From contig JAHIPJ010000178.1 in NCBI GenBank assembly GCA_018894445.1, positions 1-6,410 on the forward strand: 6,410 nt of DNA, written 5' to 3'. Positions 1-6,344 of the stretch are shown in pieces. The number at the start of each line of letters is the position of its first letter. Within the stretch, counting starts at the first letter, position 1. The notes under the pieces are model-generated. The model did not search any database and was not told the DNA's origin. It was given only the letters and a program-made list of their open reading frames with translations. The DNA comes from Actinomycetota bacterium. Lineage in GTDB: Bacteria; Actinomycetota; Humimicrobiia; Humimicrobiales; Humimicrobiaceae. The position numbers and the translations under genes were made by a program.

Positions 1-126
1 AAAAAAATATTACTTGCAAGCAGATTAAGTTTTTCAGATCAAGACAGTAAAAACTTTGGAGAATTATTTAAGGAAGATATTGATTGGTATAGAGTAAAGA
101 AGTTCTTGAAGAATAAAAAAGGATAG
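1..126 (+). CDS. 3' end of an unidentified gene (partial, runs off the left edge)
   Basis: Frame 1 is open from the first base to a TAG at 124-126, giving 41 residues that begin KILLASRLSFSDQD and end KKFLKNKKG. The start lies outside the window. The composition (charged, helical, one DIDW segment) looks like real protein. The pattern 'LLxxxRLSxSxxD...ELxKEDIDWxxVxxFL' faintly recalls the extreme N-terminal helices of uncharacterised nucleotidyltransferases (NTP_transf_5 type). In those proteins such a segment is followed by a long catalytic part, which is absent here because the frame stops. If that resemblance holds, this is a truncated remnant; otherwise it is simply the tail of an ordinary gene. 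The neighbouring gene is also broken, which favours decay. The function is not recognised. Confidence 0.45.
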   Translation, partial: KKILLASRLSFSDQDSKNFGELFKEDIDWYRVKKFLKNKKG

Positions 127-214
127 ACATTAGCAAAGCAATTAACTTTAACCACTGCCTACCCAATGAATACATTATAATTCTACTATTTTCGGTATAT
201 GTGTCAACTATAAA

Positions 215-466
215 TCACTTATAATCCTTTATGCATAATCCCGTCTCCCTTGATATAAATTCAATCACAGCATCATCCTCATGATGACCTATTACTTCTG
301 TTGCTAACTCCTTTATTTCTTTATTAGCATTTGATACGGCATAATATCTGTCAGCAACTTCAAACATACTGACATCATTAATGCCATCGCCAAATACAAC
401 CACTTTATGATCTTCTTTATTGGTAATGGTTAATAGCTCCTTTATCACCAGGTGTTTGTTGGTCAT
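215..466 (-). pseudogene. C-terminal fragment of a HAD-superfamily (Cof-type) phosphatase
   Basis: The minus-strand frame encodes 83 residues ending at a TGA. Residues 22-31 read VVVFGDGIND, the motif IV loop of HAD hydrolases, where the two Asp (27 and 31) bind Mg2+. They are followed by xSMFEVADRYYAVSNA and a DDAVIEFI tail, typical of the end of Cof-type sugar-phosphate phosphatases. Whole proteins of this family have about 250-280 residues. Motif I (DxDxT, with the nucleophile Asp), motifs II and III and the cap domain are all missing. A stop codon (TAG) lies three codons before the first ATG in the same frame, so the fragment cannot extend further. The ATG is probably just an internal Met of the ancestor. 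The fragment abuts the palindrome and insertion-sequence side at 467, so loss of the 5' part through insertion and deletion is the simplest reading. It should have no catalytic activity. Confidence 0.8.
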
Positions 467-485
467 CCTAGACTATTTATCTAGG
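467..485. repeat. 19-bp perfect interrupted palindrome at the broken HAD gene's edge
   Basis: The arms CCTAGA (467-472) and TCTAGG (480-485) are exact reverse complements around a 7-base CTATTTA spacer. The palindrome starts at the very base after the HAD fragment's first codon and ends just before the candidate left end of the insertion sequence. It could be a scar of insertion, part of the element's end, or a chance hairpin. Six-base arms are not rare in AT-rich DNA, so the position is more telling than the repeat itself. Confidence 0.5.
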
Positions 486-593
486 AGCTTGTCCGAGAAT
501 AGCAAATAATTAATGCATAAGCCTACTGTGATTCAGACACTAAATTTAGATAATTAATAATATGTAAATCATACCCTTAAAACCTGGCTATTT

Positions 594-611
594 TAATAGT
601 ATAAACTATTA
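594..611. repeat. AT-rich hairpin in the leader of the IS genes
   Basis: TAATAGT (594-600) and ACTATTA (605-611) form a perfect 7-bp stem with a 4-base ATAA loop. It sits about 100 bases upstream of orfA, in the 241-base stretch (467-707) that holds no gene. There is no T-tract after it, so it is not an obvious terminator. It could shield transposase expression from outside transcription, but the stem is weak (one G:C pair). Confidence 0.35.
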
Positions 612-654
612 CCCATCTTCCTAAAAGAAAAAACCCAAACAAATTTAGAAAGGC

Positions 655-687
655 TTGCAATTTCTATTAAAATATGGTATGTATAAT
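655..687 (+). promoter_or_regulatory. Possible promoter of the IS genes
   Basis: A perfect -10 hexamer TATAAT lies at 682-687, 20 bases before the orfA ATG. The best -35 match, TTGCAA at 655-660, is 21 bases away, which is longer than the usual 16-18. A closer but poor alternative is TTTCTA at 661-666 (spacer 15). No convincing Shine-Dalgarno sequence precedes the ATG at 708. A weak promoter and poor ribosome site would fit the low expression normal for transposases. Confidence 0.3.
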
Positions 688-707
688 ATAAATATACGTG
701 CAATATT

Positions 708-1088
708 ATGAATATAAGTACCATAAGAAAGAAAATATACTTTTTAGAACAGCAGAGAAAAAAGACTCTTGACTTTCTTCTGCATCCAAAAGAGATGGTA
801 TATGGATCAATATATTCTGCTTACAAAAAATGTGGAAATAAAAACTGCCGCTGCGCAAAAGGTAACCTTCATGGCCCGTTTAATTACTTATCTAAAAAAG
901 TAGGTGGCAGGACTGTGCTTACCTTCATAAGGAGAGCTGATGAGGACAGGATAACCTCTCAGGCAGAAAATTACAGAAAATACACAAAAGCTATGGCCAG
1001 ACTAAATAAGCTAAACAGTAGAATTTACGACAACATAAAAAAAATAAAAGAGGAAAAAACTGGTAGCTATGAGCGCCGAAAGGTTTAA
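708..1088 (+). CDS. IS accessory protein with CGxxxCxC motif (DUF6788-like)
   Basis: This gene encodes 126 residues. The core at residues 32-69 reads YGSIYSAYKKCGNKNCRCAKG followed by HGPFNYLS and KKVGGRT. It holds three Cys (42, 47, 49) and a His (55) that could bind a metal in a small zinc-ribbon-like knuckle. I recognise this core as the DUF6788 type, often found next to transposase genes; its job is not established. The N-terminus (residues 5-24) and the C-terminus (residues 74-126) are strongly basic and probably helical, consistent with DNA or transposase binding (inference). It overlaps the transposase gene by 20 bp, and the second gene lies +1 relative to this frame. The transposase has its own ATG inside the overlap, so coupled translation is likelier than frameshifting. 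No clear ribosome-binding site precedes the ATG, but no better start exists nearby. Confidence 0.82.
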   Translation: MNISTIRKKIYFLEQQRKKTLDFLLHPKEMVYGSIYSAYKKCGNKNCRCAKGNLHGPFNYLSKKVGGRTVLTFIRRADEDRITSQAENYRKYTKAMARLNKLNSRIYDNIKKIKEEKTGSYERRKV

Positions 1089-2568
1089 CTATTTTGTCTA
1101 TACCCAGAATAAGAAAAAGATAAAAGAGAATCTTAAAAATGGAGATATAGACTACGGATCCTTTTCTAAGATGGGTTTTGTAGATGAATTTTTTGCCTTC
1201 CTCCTTGCTACTGACTTTTTTCCCTTCTGTGAGAAGAGCTATCCCAGCCCAAGAGTAAAGACTGAGGTTCCCCCATGGTTTCTTTTAGCTTCACTTATTG
1301 GGGCAAAAATGTATGGGGAAGAGGCTTTTAGCAATATTCCATATGTACTAAAAAACGGAACCATTTTAAAGATGCTTGGGCTAAACTTGGGGCCGGTGCC
1401 CGGCTTTAACAATAAAAACAAAAAGGAAAGAATATATCCTGTAAACCAGGATACCATAAGAAAATTTTTTAAAGATACAGAGCCAAAAAAGCTAAACAAT
1501 TGGTTTAACTATGATTTTTCCAGCTGGATGGGCAAAAAAGGTGCATACAGAAGCGGCCTATTTATAGAGGATGCAAGCTATATACCGCTTACTGGTAACG
1601 AAAACTACCAGTATGCAGAATATGTGTGGCTAGATGAAAACGGAAACCACGCAAGTGAAGATACTCCTGGAGCAAGACTTACCCAATGCTATAAGCTTTC
1701 AAGCCTTCTAAATACAGACAGAGAGGGTAGCTACTATATATATGCAGGAGCAAGAATTGATCCTGGAAATGTAAATGGCTTAAATGAGGGAAGGGATTTA
1801 GTAGACGGGTTTATAGAAAGTGGAGGCTATATAAATACACTTCTACTTGACCGGGGATATATTGATGGGCTTACCTTAACTCATTACAAAAAAGATTACA
1901 AAATTAACTGGGTAATTCCACTAAAGAAAAGTATGGAAGCATACGATGATGCTCTAGGCTTTACCAGGTTAAAAAATACAGAATGGAAAACCTACCTGCT
2001 AGAGCAGAATAGTGACGGATTTATAGAAAGAAAAGAAGAGGTTGCCACCTTTTTTAATATAACCTCATGGGAAAACTTATCTGTTCCCCTTCATGTTTCA
2101 GTAAAGAGGCAAACAGATTACACTAGTGGAGAGGTTAGCTACTTTGTCTTAGCCCACAGCAAGAAATACAAATACCCAGAAGAGGCATTTGATTTGTATA
2201 AGAAAAGAACCAAGATAGAGGAGAGACATCGTCAGCTGAAAGGTTTCTGGGATCTTGCCAAATTTAACTCTCCTCACTTTTCACTTGTAAATACACAAAT
2301 ACTTTTTAAACTTGCAACTTATTCACTTATGCAGCTTTATCTTGTAAGAGCGGATATGGGCGAGCTAGCCCATAAAACTATATCCACTATTAAGAAAAAG
2401 GAGAGGGCAGGAGAATGTGTGGTAATACTTTACAGTGGTACCAATTACGGTGTGTTTGATTTAGATGAATACAGTTTTATTTTAATGAAACTTAAAACTG
2501 ATGCCAAAAAAATGCTTACCAGAAGAATTAAAACCTGGAATAAGTCTCCTCCCTTAGCTACAGGTTAG
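1069..2568 (+). CDS. DDE transposase, IS4/IS1634-like superfamily
   Basis: This 499-residue protein catalyses strand cleavage and transfer of the insertion sequence. The RNase H-like catalytic residues are visible. The first Asp is D168 in FIEDASYIPL and the second is D261 in LLLDRGYIDG. The catalytic Glu is E384, inside YKKRTKIEERHRQLK. That segment carries the full Y-(2)-R-(3)-E-(6)-K signature (Y377, R380, E384, K391) of the IS4 superfamily. About 115 residues separate D261 from the Glu motif, consistent with the beta-strand insertion usual in this superfamily. The N-terminal part (about 30-160) should be the DNA-binding region. The length and all catalytic residues are intact, with no internal stop, so it may be active. 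The ATG at 1069 lies in the last 20 bp of orfA and has at best a distant AGAGG at 1049-1053, implying translational coupling. The assignment between IS4 and IS1634-like groups is by motif only. Confidence 0.93.
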   Translation: MSAERFNYFVYTQNKKKIKENLKNGDIDYGSFSKMGFVDEFFAFLLATDFFPFCEKSYPSPRVKTEVPPWFLLASLIGAKMYGEEAFSNIPYVLKNGTILKMLGLNLGPVPGFNNKNKKERIYPVNQDTIRKFFKDTEPKKLNNWFNYDFSSWMGKKGAYRSGLFIEDASYIPLTGNENYQYAEYVWLDENGNHASEDTPGARLTQCYKLSSLLNTDREGSYYIYAGARIDPGNVNGLNEGRDLVDGFIESGGYINTLLLDRGYIDGLTLTHYKKDYKINWVIPLKKSMEAYDDALGFTRLKNTEWKTYLLEQNSDGFIERKEEVATFFNITSWENLSVPLHVSVKRQTDYTSGEVSYFVLAHSKKYKYPEEAFDLYKKRTKIEERHRQLKGFWDLAKFNSPHFSLVNTQILFKLATYSLMQLYLVRADMGELAHKTISTIKKKERAGECVVILYSGTNYGVFDLDEYSFILMKLKTDAKKMLTRRIKTWNKSPPLATG

Positions 2569-2860
2569 GAAAATATTGTGCTAACTGCTATAATTTTTTT
2601 AATAATTTTAATTAAGTCCTTAGCCAAGCTACCTCATTTTCTGTAACTATTTTCAATTTTTTTTAAATTCCTCAAATATTTTACAATAATCTATTTTTCC
2701 TTAGTCTAATTTCATAAAAAAAGTAAATTATTTTGATTTTTTGCTCCCAGCCGGGCTGTTACTGTCTGAATTGCAAAGGAACTTTAATAAAAAGGTTTTC
2801 CATATTATATTTATCGGTTATAATATTATATCTAACTTTTAATACTGGAATAATTTGTTT
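2569..2860. other. Non-coding AT-rich gap between the transposase and the M23 peptidase gene
   Basis: These 292 bases hold no convincing open frame on either strand. They are dominated by A and T runs. Landmarks are the candidate right ends of the insertion sequence (near 2757 or 2771), a short GC-rich self-complementary piece (CAGCCGGGCTG, 2748-2758), and the candidate promoter for the next gene. The missing N-terminal part of the HAD phosphatase was looked for on the minus strand and was not seen here. Confidence 0.6.
2797..2830 (+). promoter_or_regulatory. Candidate promoter for the M23 peptidase gene, -10 within a palindrome
   Basis: A perfect TATAAT (2819-2824) lies 36 bases before the ATG, with a fair -35 TTTCCA (2797-2802, 4 of 6) at a 16-base spacing. 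The -10 forms the left half of a perfect 12-bp palindrome TATAATATTATA (2819-2830). In such AT-rich DNA this may be chance, but a palindrome over the -10 could also be an operator or allow transcription in both directions. Confidence 0.4.
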
Positions 2861-3820
2861 ATGGAGGAAAAAAAGACTAAATCTTTTACTTTATTGATTT
2901 TATCGGATGCCAAATCAAGGATAAGGAAAGTAAAAGTTACACATAACGTGTTAAGATTATTATTTATTGCGTTTGTAATAATCTTAGCCTCTGCTGTAAT
3001 CCTGGTTTCAGATTTATTTCTTACCCGCCAGAGGTTAAATGAGAATATAGCTGAGCTTGAAAGAGTAGAATATAAGGTCAATTATAAAGAAATAGAACTG
3101 GCAAATCTTGAAAAGAAAACCAAGGAGATAGAAACAAAAACAAAAATTCTGGAAAGTTACCTAAAAGAAGTAGAAGACCTTGACCGGATGGTCAGGAGCA
3201 TAACCGGAAAAGGTGGATATGCTGGGGAGGTAGCAATTTATGTCTCAGATTTGAGTTCTGATATTGAACTTGAAGAAGACCCTAATGAGATTTATTACTA
3301 TATTAGTGACCAGGAACAGGAACTGGATGATATAGATGCGCTGCTGGATGATCTTCTGAGTAAAGCTCCTGAATTATCCGAGATACTTTCTCGTGATAAG
3401 CAGAATATGGAAGACCATATATACTTAATGGAACATACCCCCGATATGAGGCCTACATATGGAGAGTACACATCACTCTTTGGAGAAAGAAGATGGGGCT
3501 ACAGGCATAAAGGACTGGATATTGCCAACGATGTTGGTACCAATATACATGCAACTGCCAGCGGGGTAGTAATTTATACAGGCTGGCATGGAAGCTATGG
3601 CAGGAAAATTATTATTTATCATGGGCCTGGTCTTAATGATGCTAAATATAGTACCGTTTACGCACATCTCAGTAAAATATATGTTAAAGTGGGAGATGAA
3701 GTGACCAAAGATGATGTAATAGGGACAATGGGAAATTCTGGAAACAGCACAGGATCACATTTGCATTATGAGGTTTTAGTAAATGGTGTTCCTAAAAATC
3801 CAATGGATTTTTTCAAGTAA
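2861..3820 (+). CDS. Membrane-anchored M23 (LytM-type) metallopeptidase
   Basis: This 319-residue protein is predicted to act on the peptidoglycan outside the membrane or to regulate another murein hydrolase. Residues 1-29 are charged and cytoplasmic. Residues about 30-54 (VLRLLFIAFVIILASAVILV) form one membrane segment with no cleavage site evident, so it should be an anchor. Residues about 57-110 are Glu/Lys-rich and look like a coiled coil. An acidic linker follows (about 130-190). The M23 domain occupies about 200-316. Zinc and catalytic residues are all present: H216 and D220 in HKGLD, H269 in YAHL, and H300 and H302 in HLHYE, so it should be an active endopeptidase and not a degenerate LytM factor. 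ATG 2861 is chosen. An in-frame TTG at 2855 would add two residues and sits closer to the weak GGAA at 2847-2850. The coiled coil plus M23 layout is shared with many cell-division and sporulation-type peptidases; the exact role is unknown. Confidence 0.9.
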   Translation: MEEKKTKSFTLLILSDAKSRIRKVKVTHNVLRLLFIAFVIILASAVILVSDLFLTRQRLNENIAELERVEYKVNYKEIELANLEKKTKEIETKTKILESYLKEVEDLDRMVRSITGKGGYAGEVAIYVSDLSSDIELEEDPNEIYYYISDQEQELDDIDALLDDLLSKAPELSEILSRDKQNMEDHIYLMEHTPDMRPTYGEYTSLFGERRWGYRHKGLDIANDVGTNIHATASGVVIYTGWHGSYGRKIIIYHGPGLNDAKYSTVYAHLSKIYVKVGDEVTKDDVIGTMGNSGNSTGSHLHYEVLVNGVPKNPMDFFK

Positions 3821-3923
3821 ATATTAATCTTAGTTTAAAGAGCTTGTTTTGTTTTATATTATTTTCAATCAATAAAATATATGGCCAGTATTTTTTATTA
3901 TCAAAGTTTTTAGGTATATTAAT

Positions 3924-4778
3924 ATGAGTATAAAAAAGAAAATAGCATATTTAGGCCCACCGGGAACATTTACCGAGGAAGCCCTGGATAAATTTATTAA
4001 AGATTTAAGTCAGGTGAGAAAGATATCCTTCCCTACAGTTGCAGATGTAATAAGGAGTGTGGACAGGGGTGAAGCTGATGAGGGGCTGGTTCCTATGGAA
4101 AATTCTATTGAAGGATCAGTAAATATTACCCAGGATATTCTTACCTTTGAAAGTGAAGCAAAGATAATAGGTGAAGTGACTATTCCAGTTAAACACAGTC
4201 TTATTGGTAAGAAAAATATTAAGCTTGATAATATAAAGAAAGTTATATCACATCCTCATGCAACTGCCCAGTGCAGGAAGTTTTTATCAACAAACTTAAA
4301 AGGTGCTGAGATAATTGCTGCTAATAGTACTGCCGAGGCTGTCAAAATCCTAAAAGAAGAAAATGACGATATCGCTGCCATAGGAACGAAAACTGCTGCA
4401 AAAATATATGATCTTGAAATAATAGAAAATGACATTGAAGATAATAAGGATAACAAGACCAGATTTGTTTTTATTGGAAATAGTATTCAGCCAAAAACAG
4501 GGAATGATAAAACTTCAATAGTGTGCTTTCTTAAGGAGGATCGGCCAGGAAGCTTGTATAATATATTAAAAGAATTTGCCTGCAGAAACATTAATCTGGC
4601 CCGGCTGGAATCCAGACCGGCTAAAAAAGATCTTGGAGATTATGTATTTATGATAGACCTGGATGGTCATCTGCATGATGAGAATATTTTTGAAGCGATT
4701 GAAGTCCTAAGAAAAGGTGTGTATCTGGTAAAGATTTTAGGTTCGTATCCTAAATGGATTGAAAGTAGTAGAAAATAA
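3924..4778 (+). CDS. pheA: Prephenate dehydratase (monofunctional, with ACT domain)
   Basis: This enzyme converts prephenate to phenylpyruvate, the step that commits chorismate-derived carbon to phenylalanine. The 284-residue length matches the stand-alone enzyme without a fused chorismate mutase. The catalytic domain shows GPPGTF (11-16), the PMENSIEGSV segment (57-66), SHPHATAQC (109-117) and the hallmark TRF at 179-181, whose Thr is catalytic. The C-terminal ACT domain (about 197-276) contains RPGSLYNIL (207-215) and ESRP (229-232), the phenylalanine-binding elements, so feedback inhibition by phenylalanine is expected. The ATG at 3924 has only a weak AGGT (3912-3915) ahead. It starts 103 bases after the M23 gene. 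That gap has no clear terminator and a poor promoter candidate (TTGTTT at 3849, TAAAAT at 3873), so it may be read through from upstream. The next gene, serS, starts 18 bases later. Confidence 0.97.
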   Translation: MSIKKKIAYLGPPGTFTEEALDKFIKDLSQVRKISFPTVADVIRSVDRGEADEGLVPMENSIEGSVNITQDILTFESEAKIIGEVTIPVKHSLIGKKNIKLDNIKKVISHPHATAQCRKFLSTNLKGAEIIAANSTAEAVKILKEENDDIAAIGTKTAAKIYDLEIIENDIEDNKDNKTRFVFIGNSIQPKTGNDKTSIVCFLKEDRPGSLYNILKEFACRNINLARLESRPAKKDLGDYVFMIDLDGHLHDENIFEAIEVLRKGVYLVKILGSYPKWIESSRK

Positions 4779-4796
4779 TAGAGACGGTAAAGACCA

Positions 4797-6071
4797 ATGA
4801 TTGATTTAGAGTTATTTAGAAAAAATCCTCAAATTTTTGAATCTGAGATAAATAATAGAGGTTTAAAAATTAATACCAGTATTGGTCTTGAGCTGGACAA
4901 GGTAAAAAGAGAACTTATATTTAAGATAGACCGGTTAAGGTCTGAGAAAAATTTGGCTTCAAAAATAATATCAGGTCTTAAGGAAGAGGAAAAAAATAAG
5001 AAAATTGACCAGATGAAAAAGATAAATGATGATTTAAAAAAAATGGAAGCTGAGCTGGCAGAAGTAGAAGATAAATTTATAATTCATTTTTCAACATATC
5101 CCAATCTGTCACACAGCACAACTCCTGTAGGGAAAGATGAAAGTGGAAATGTAGTTCAGTCATATTACGGTAAAAAACCGGAGTTTGATTTTAAGCCTAA
5201 GAGTCATGTTGATCTTTGTGTAAACCTGGATATACTTGATGAAAAAAGAGCAGCAAAAATTTCTGGTTCAAGATTTGTTTTTTTGAAGAATGAAGCAGTC
5301 CTACTGGAATTTGCATTAATTCAATATGTCCTGGGTATTTTAACCCATAAAGGCTTTACACCACTATTGCCACCCCTTCTGGTAAAAGAGACGGCAATGT
5401 ACGGTACAGGGTTTTTCCCTGTAGAAAAAACTCAATATTATAAAACTGAACTTGATGATCTATTTTTAATCGGAACATCTGAAGTTCCGCTTTGTGCTTA
5501 TCACGGTGATGAGTTTCTGGATGCAGATATGCTTCCTCTAAAATATACTGCTTTTTCTACCTGTTTCAGAAGAGAAGCCGGAACTTATGGCAAAGACCTA
5601 GGTGGGTTGTTTAGAGTTCATCAATTTGATAAGGTTGAGATGTTTATCTTTGCTCATCCTGAAAAATCCTGGGAGGAATATGAAAAATTAAGGGAAACAC
5701 TTGAAGAAATTATGCATGGTTTCAAGTTTCATTACAGGATTGTAAATATGTGTACCGGTGATATTGGGGCCCCTAATGCTAAAAAATATGACCTGGAAGC
5801 CTGGCTTCCCGGACAGAAGAGGTACAGGGAACTGGCGTCATGCAGTCATGATACGGATTTCCAGGCAAGAAGATTGAATATAAAGTACAGGGATGGAAAG
5901 AAAAAAGAACTGGTTCACACCATGAATAGTACTGCCTGTGCGGTGGGAAGGACCTTGATAGCTATTTATGAGAATTATCAGGACGGTGATGGGAATATAA
6001 AAGTTCCTGAAGTGCTGCAGCCCTATATGGGCGGGATAGAGATAATATCCAGAAAAAAATGGGACAAATAA
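4797..6071 (+). CDS. serS: Seryl-tRNA synthetase (class II)
   Basis: This cytoplasmic enzyme activates serine with ATP and loads it onto tRNA-Ser (and tRNA-Sec where present). The 424-residue length is normal for the bacterial type. Residues about 30-95 form the long antiparallel coiled-coil arm (Lys/Glu rich) that grips the long variable arm of tRNA-Ser. The catalytic domain follows: motif 1 around 168-192 ending in LLPPLL, the TSE serine-binding loop at 227-229, and motif 2 at 256-283 (CFRREAGTYGKD then RVHQFDKVEMF). Motif 3 lies at about 374-395 (HTMNSTACAVGRT and AIYENYQ, with the class II Arg at 385). The motif 2 wording is closer to actinobacterial-type SerS than to the E. coli form. 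ATG 4797 follows pheA by 18 bases, so the two are probably one transcript; the ribosome site is weak. A tRNA-Ser gene lies 91 bases downstream. Confidence 0.98.
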   Translation: MIDLELFRKNPQIFESEINNRGLKINTSIGLELDKVKRELIFKIDRLRSEKNLASKIISGLKEEEKNKKIDQMKKINDDLKKMEAELAEVEDKFIIHFSTYPNLSHSTTPVGKDESGNVVQSYYGKKPEFDFKPKSHVDLCVNLDILDEKRAAKISGSRFVFLKNEAVLLEFALIQYVLGILTHKGFTPLLPPLLVKETAMYGTGFFPVEKTQYYKTELDDLFLIGTSEVPLCAYHGDEFLDADMLPLKYTAFSTCFRREAGTYGKDLGGLFRVHQFDKVEMFIFAHPEKSWEEYEKLRETLEEIMHGFKFHYRIVNMCTGDIGAPNAKKYDLEAWLPGQKRYRELASCSHDTDFQARRLNIKYRDGKKKELVHTMNSTACAVGRTLIAIYENYQDGDGNIKVPEVLQPYMGGIEIISRKKWDK

Positions 6072-6122
6072 TATATACAATTGTCTTTTAATTACTGTCT
6101 GCAGGTCGCAATGAGAAGTACA

Positions 6123-6150
6123 TTTATAAATCCAGATTTTATGTTATAAT
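6123..6150 (+). promoter_or_regulatory. Promoter of the tRNA-Ser gene (extended -10)
   Basis: A perfect extended -10 element, TG-T-TATAAT, lies at 6142-6150, with a weak -35 TTTATA at 6123-6128 (spacer 16). Transcription would begin near 6157, about six bases before the mature tRNA 5' end, leaving a short leader for RNase P. The tRNA need not rely on read-through from serS. Confidence 0.6.
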
Positions 6151-6162
6151 TTTTCTTTGCCT

Positions 6163-6252
6163 GGAGAGGTGGCAGAGTGGTTGAATGCGGCGGTCTTGAA
6201 AACCGTTGAAGGTTTATATCTTCCGTGGGTTCGAATCCCTCCCTCTCCGCCA
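6163..6252 (+). tRNA. tRNA-Ser (anticodon UGA)
   Basis: The acceptor stem GGAGAGG (6163-6169) pairs with CCTCTCC (6242-6248). G6249 is the discriminator and CCA is encoded (6250-6252). The D stem is GCA/TGC. The anticodon stem GCGGT/ACCGT encloses CTTGAAA with anticodon TGA at 6197-6199, reading UCN codons (chiefly UCA). The long variable arm with its own stem (GAAG...CTTC) is the class II feature of tRNA-Ser recognised by SerS. The T loop is TTCGAAT (6230-6236). The T stem GTGGG/CCCTC has four pairs and one T-T mismatch (6226 with 6240), where an A at 6240 would be expected. This is the only flaw in an otherwise well-formed gene. Confidence 0.97.
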
Positions 6253-6283
6253 AGTTTTACATTCAGCGAAATTGAAAGATGTT

Positions 6284-6306
6284 GCCTCGGCGCGTTGCGC
6301 CTCGGC
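6284..6306. repeat. 15-bp-period direct repeat of GCCTCGGC
   Basis: GCCTCGGC occurs at 6284-6291 and again at 6299-6306, separated by GCGTTGC. The minus strand reads AEAQRAEA in one frame (preceded by H), a phrase familiar from spurious proteins predicted over dispersed intergenic repeats in many bacterial genomes. That resemblance is from memory and suggests a non-coding repeat. Confidence 0.5.
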
Positions 6307-6344
6307 ATGGTATTTTTCCGCAATTTTGAAGGCATTTTTGAAAT

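Larger units (their letters stand above)
486..2757 (+). mobile_element. Insertion sequence with DUF6788-like orfA and IS4/IS1634-like DDE transposase (boundaries tentative)
   Basis: The element is identified by its two overlapping genes (708-1088 and 1069-2568), a known pairing in which a short Cys-motif protein precedes a DDE transposase. The ends are uncertain. The span given uses an imperfect inverted pair: 486-510 against the reverse complement of 2736-2757. It matches 8 of 13 in the outer part, then needs a 3-base gap, then 8 of 9 in the inner part (GCAAATAAT against GCAAAAAAT). The left sequence, AGCTTGTCCGAGA, has the look of an IS tip. A competing pair, 531-543 and 2759-2771, matches 12 of 13. 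No target-site duplication is seen with either choice. Either the ends have degraded or a deletion has removed flanking DNA, which would agree with the truncated HAD gene beside it. A length of about 2.2-2.3 kb suits the coding content. Confidence 0.65.

Noticed and set aside
467..707. CRISPR-like or tandem repeats in the IS leader
   Set aside because: There is no repeated unit with regular spacing; only AT-rich words recur.
1054..1060. AAAAAAC as a classical -1 frameshift site for the IS
   Set aside because: The heptamer is out of phase with the orfA codons, and the transposase needs a +1 shift.
2741..2760. GC-rich short stem (CAGCC-G-GGCTG) next to a T-run, as a terminator
   Set aside because: On the plus strand the T-run comes before the stem and not after it. 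On the minus strand A follows instead of T. The stem is only 4-5 bp with almost no loop.
2839..3081. Minus-strand open frame opposite the start of the M23 gene
   Set aside because: It is a shadow of the membrane-segment coding sequence, with no recognisable domain and a convincing gene on the other strand.
3821..3923. Terminator or riboswitch between the M23 gene and pheA
   Set aside because: No stem-loop with a T-tract and no recognisable leader fold (T-box or attenuator peptide rich in Phe codons) was seen in these 103 bases.
2759..6101. Shared 10-mer TTACTGTCTG at 2759-2768 and 6092-6101 as a direct repeat or recombination site
   Set aside because: The similarity ends at once on both sides, and 10-mers are expected to recur by chance in a window of this size.
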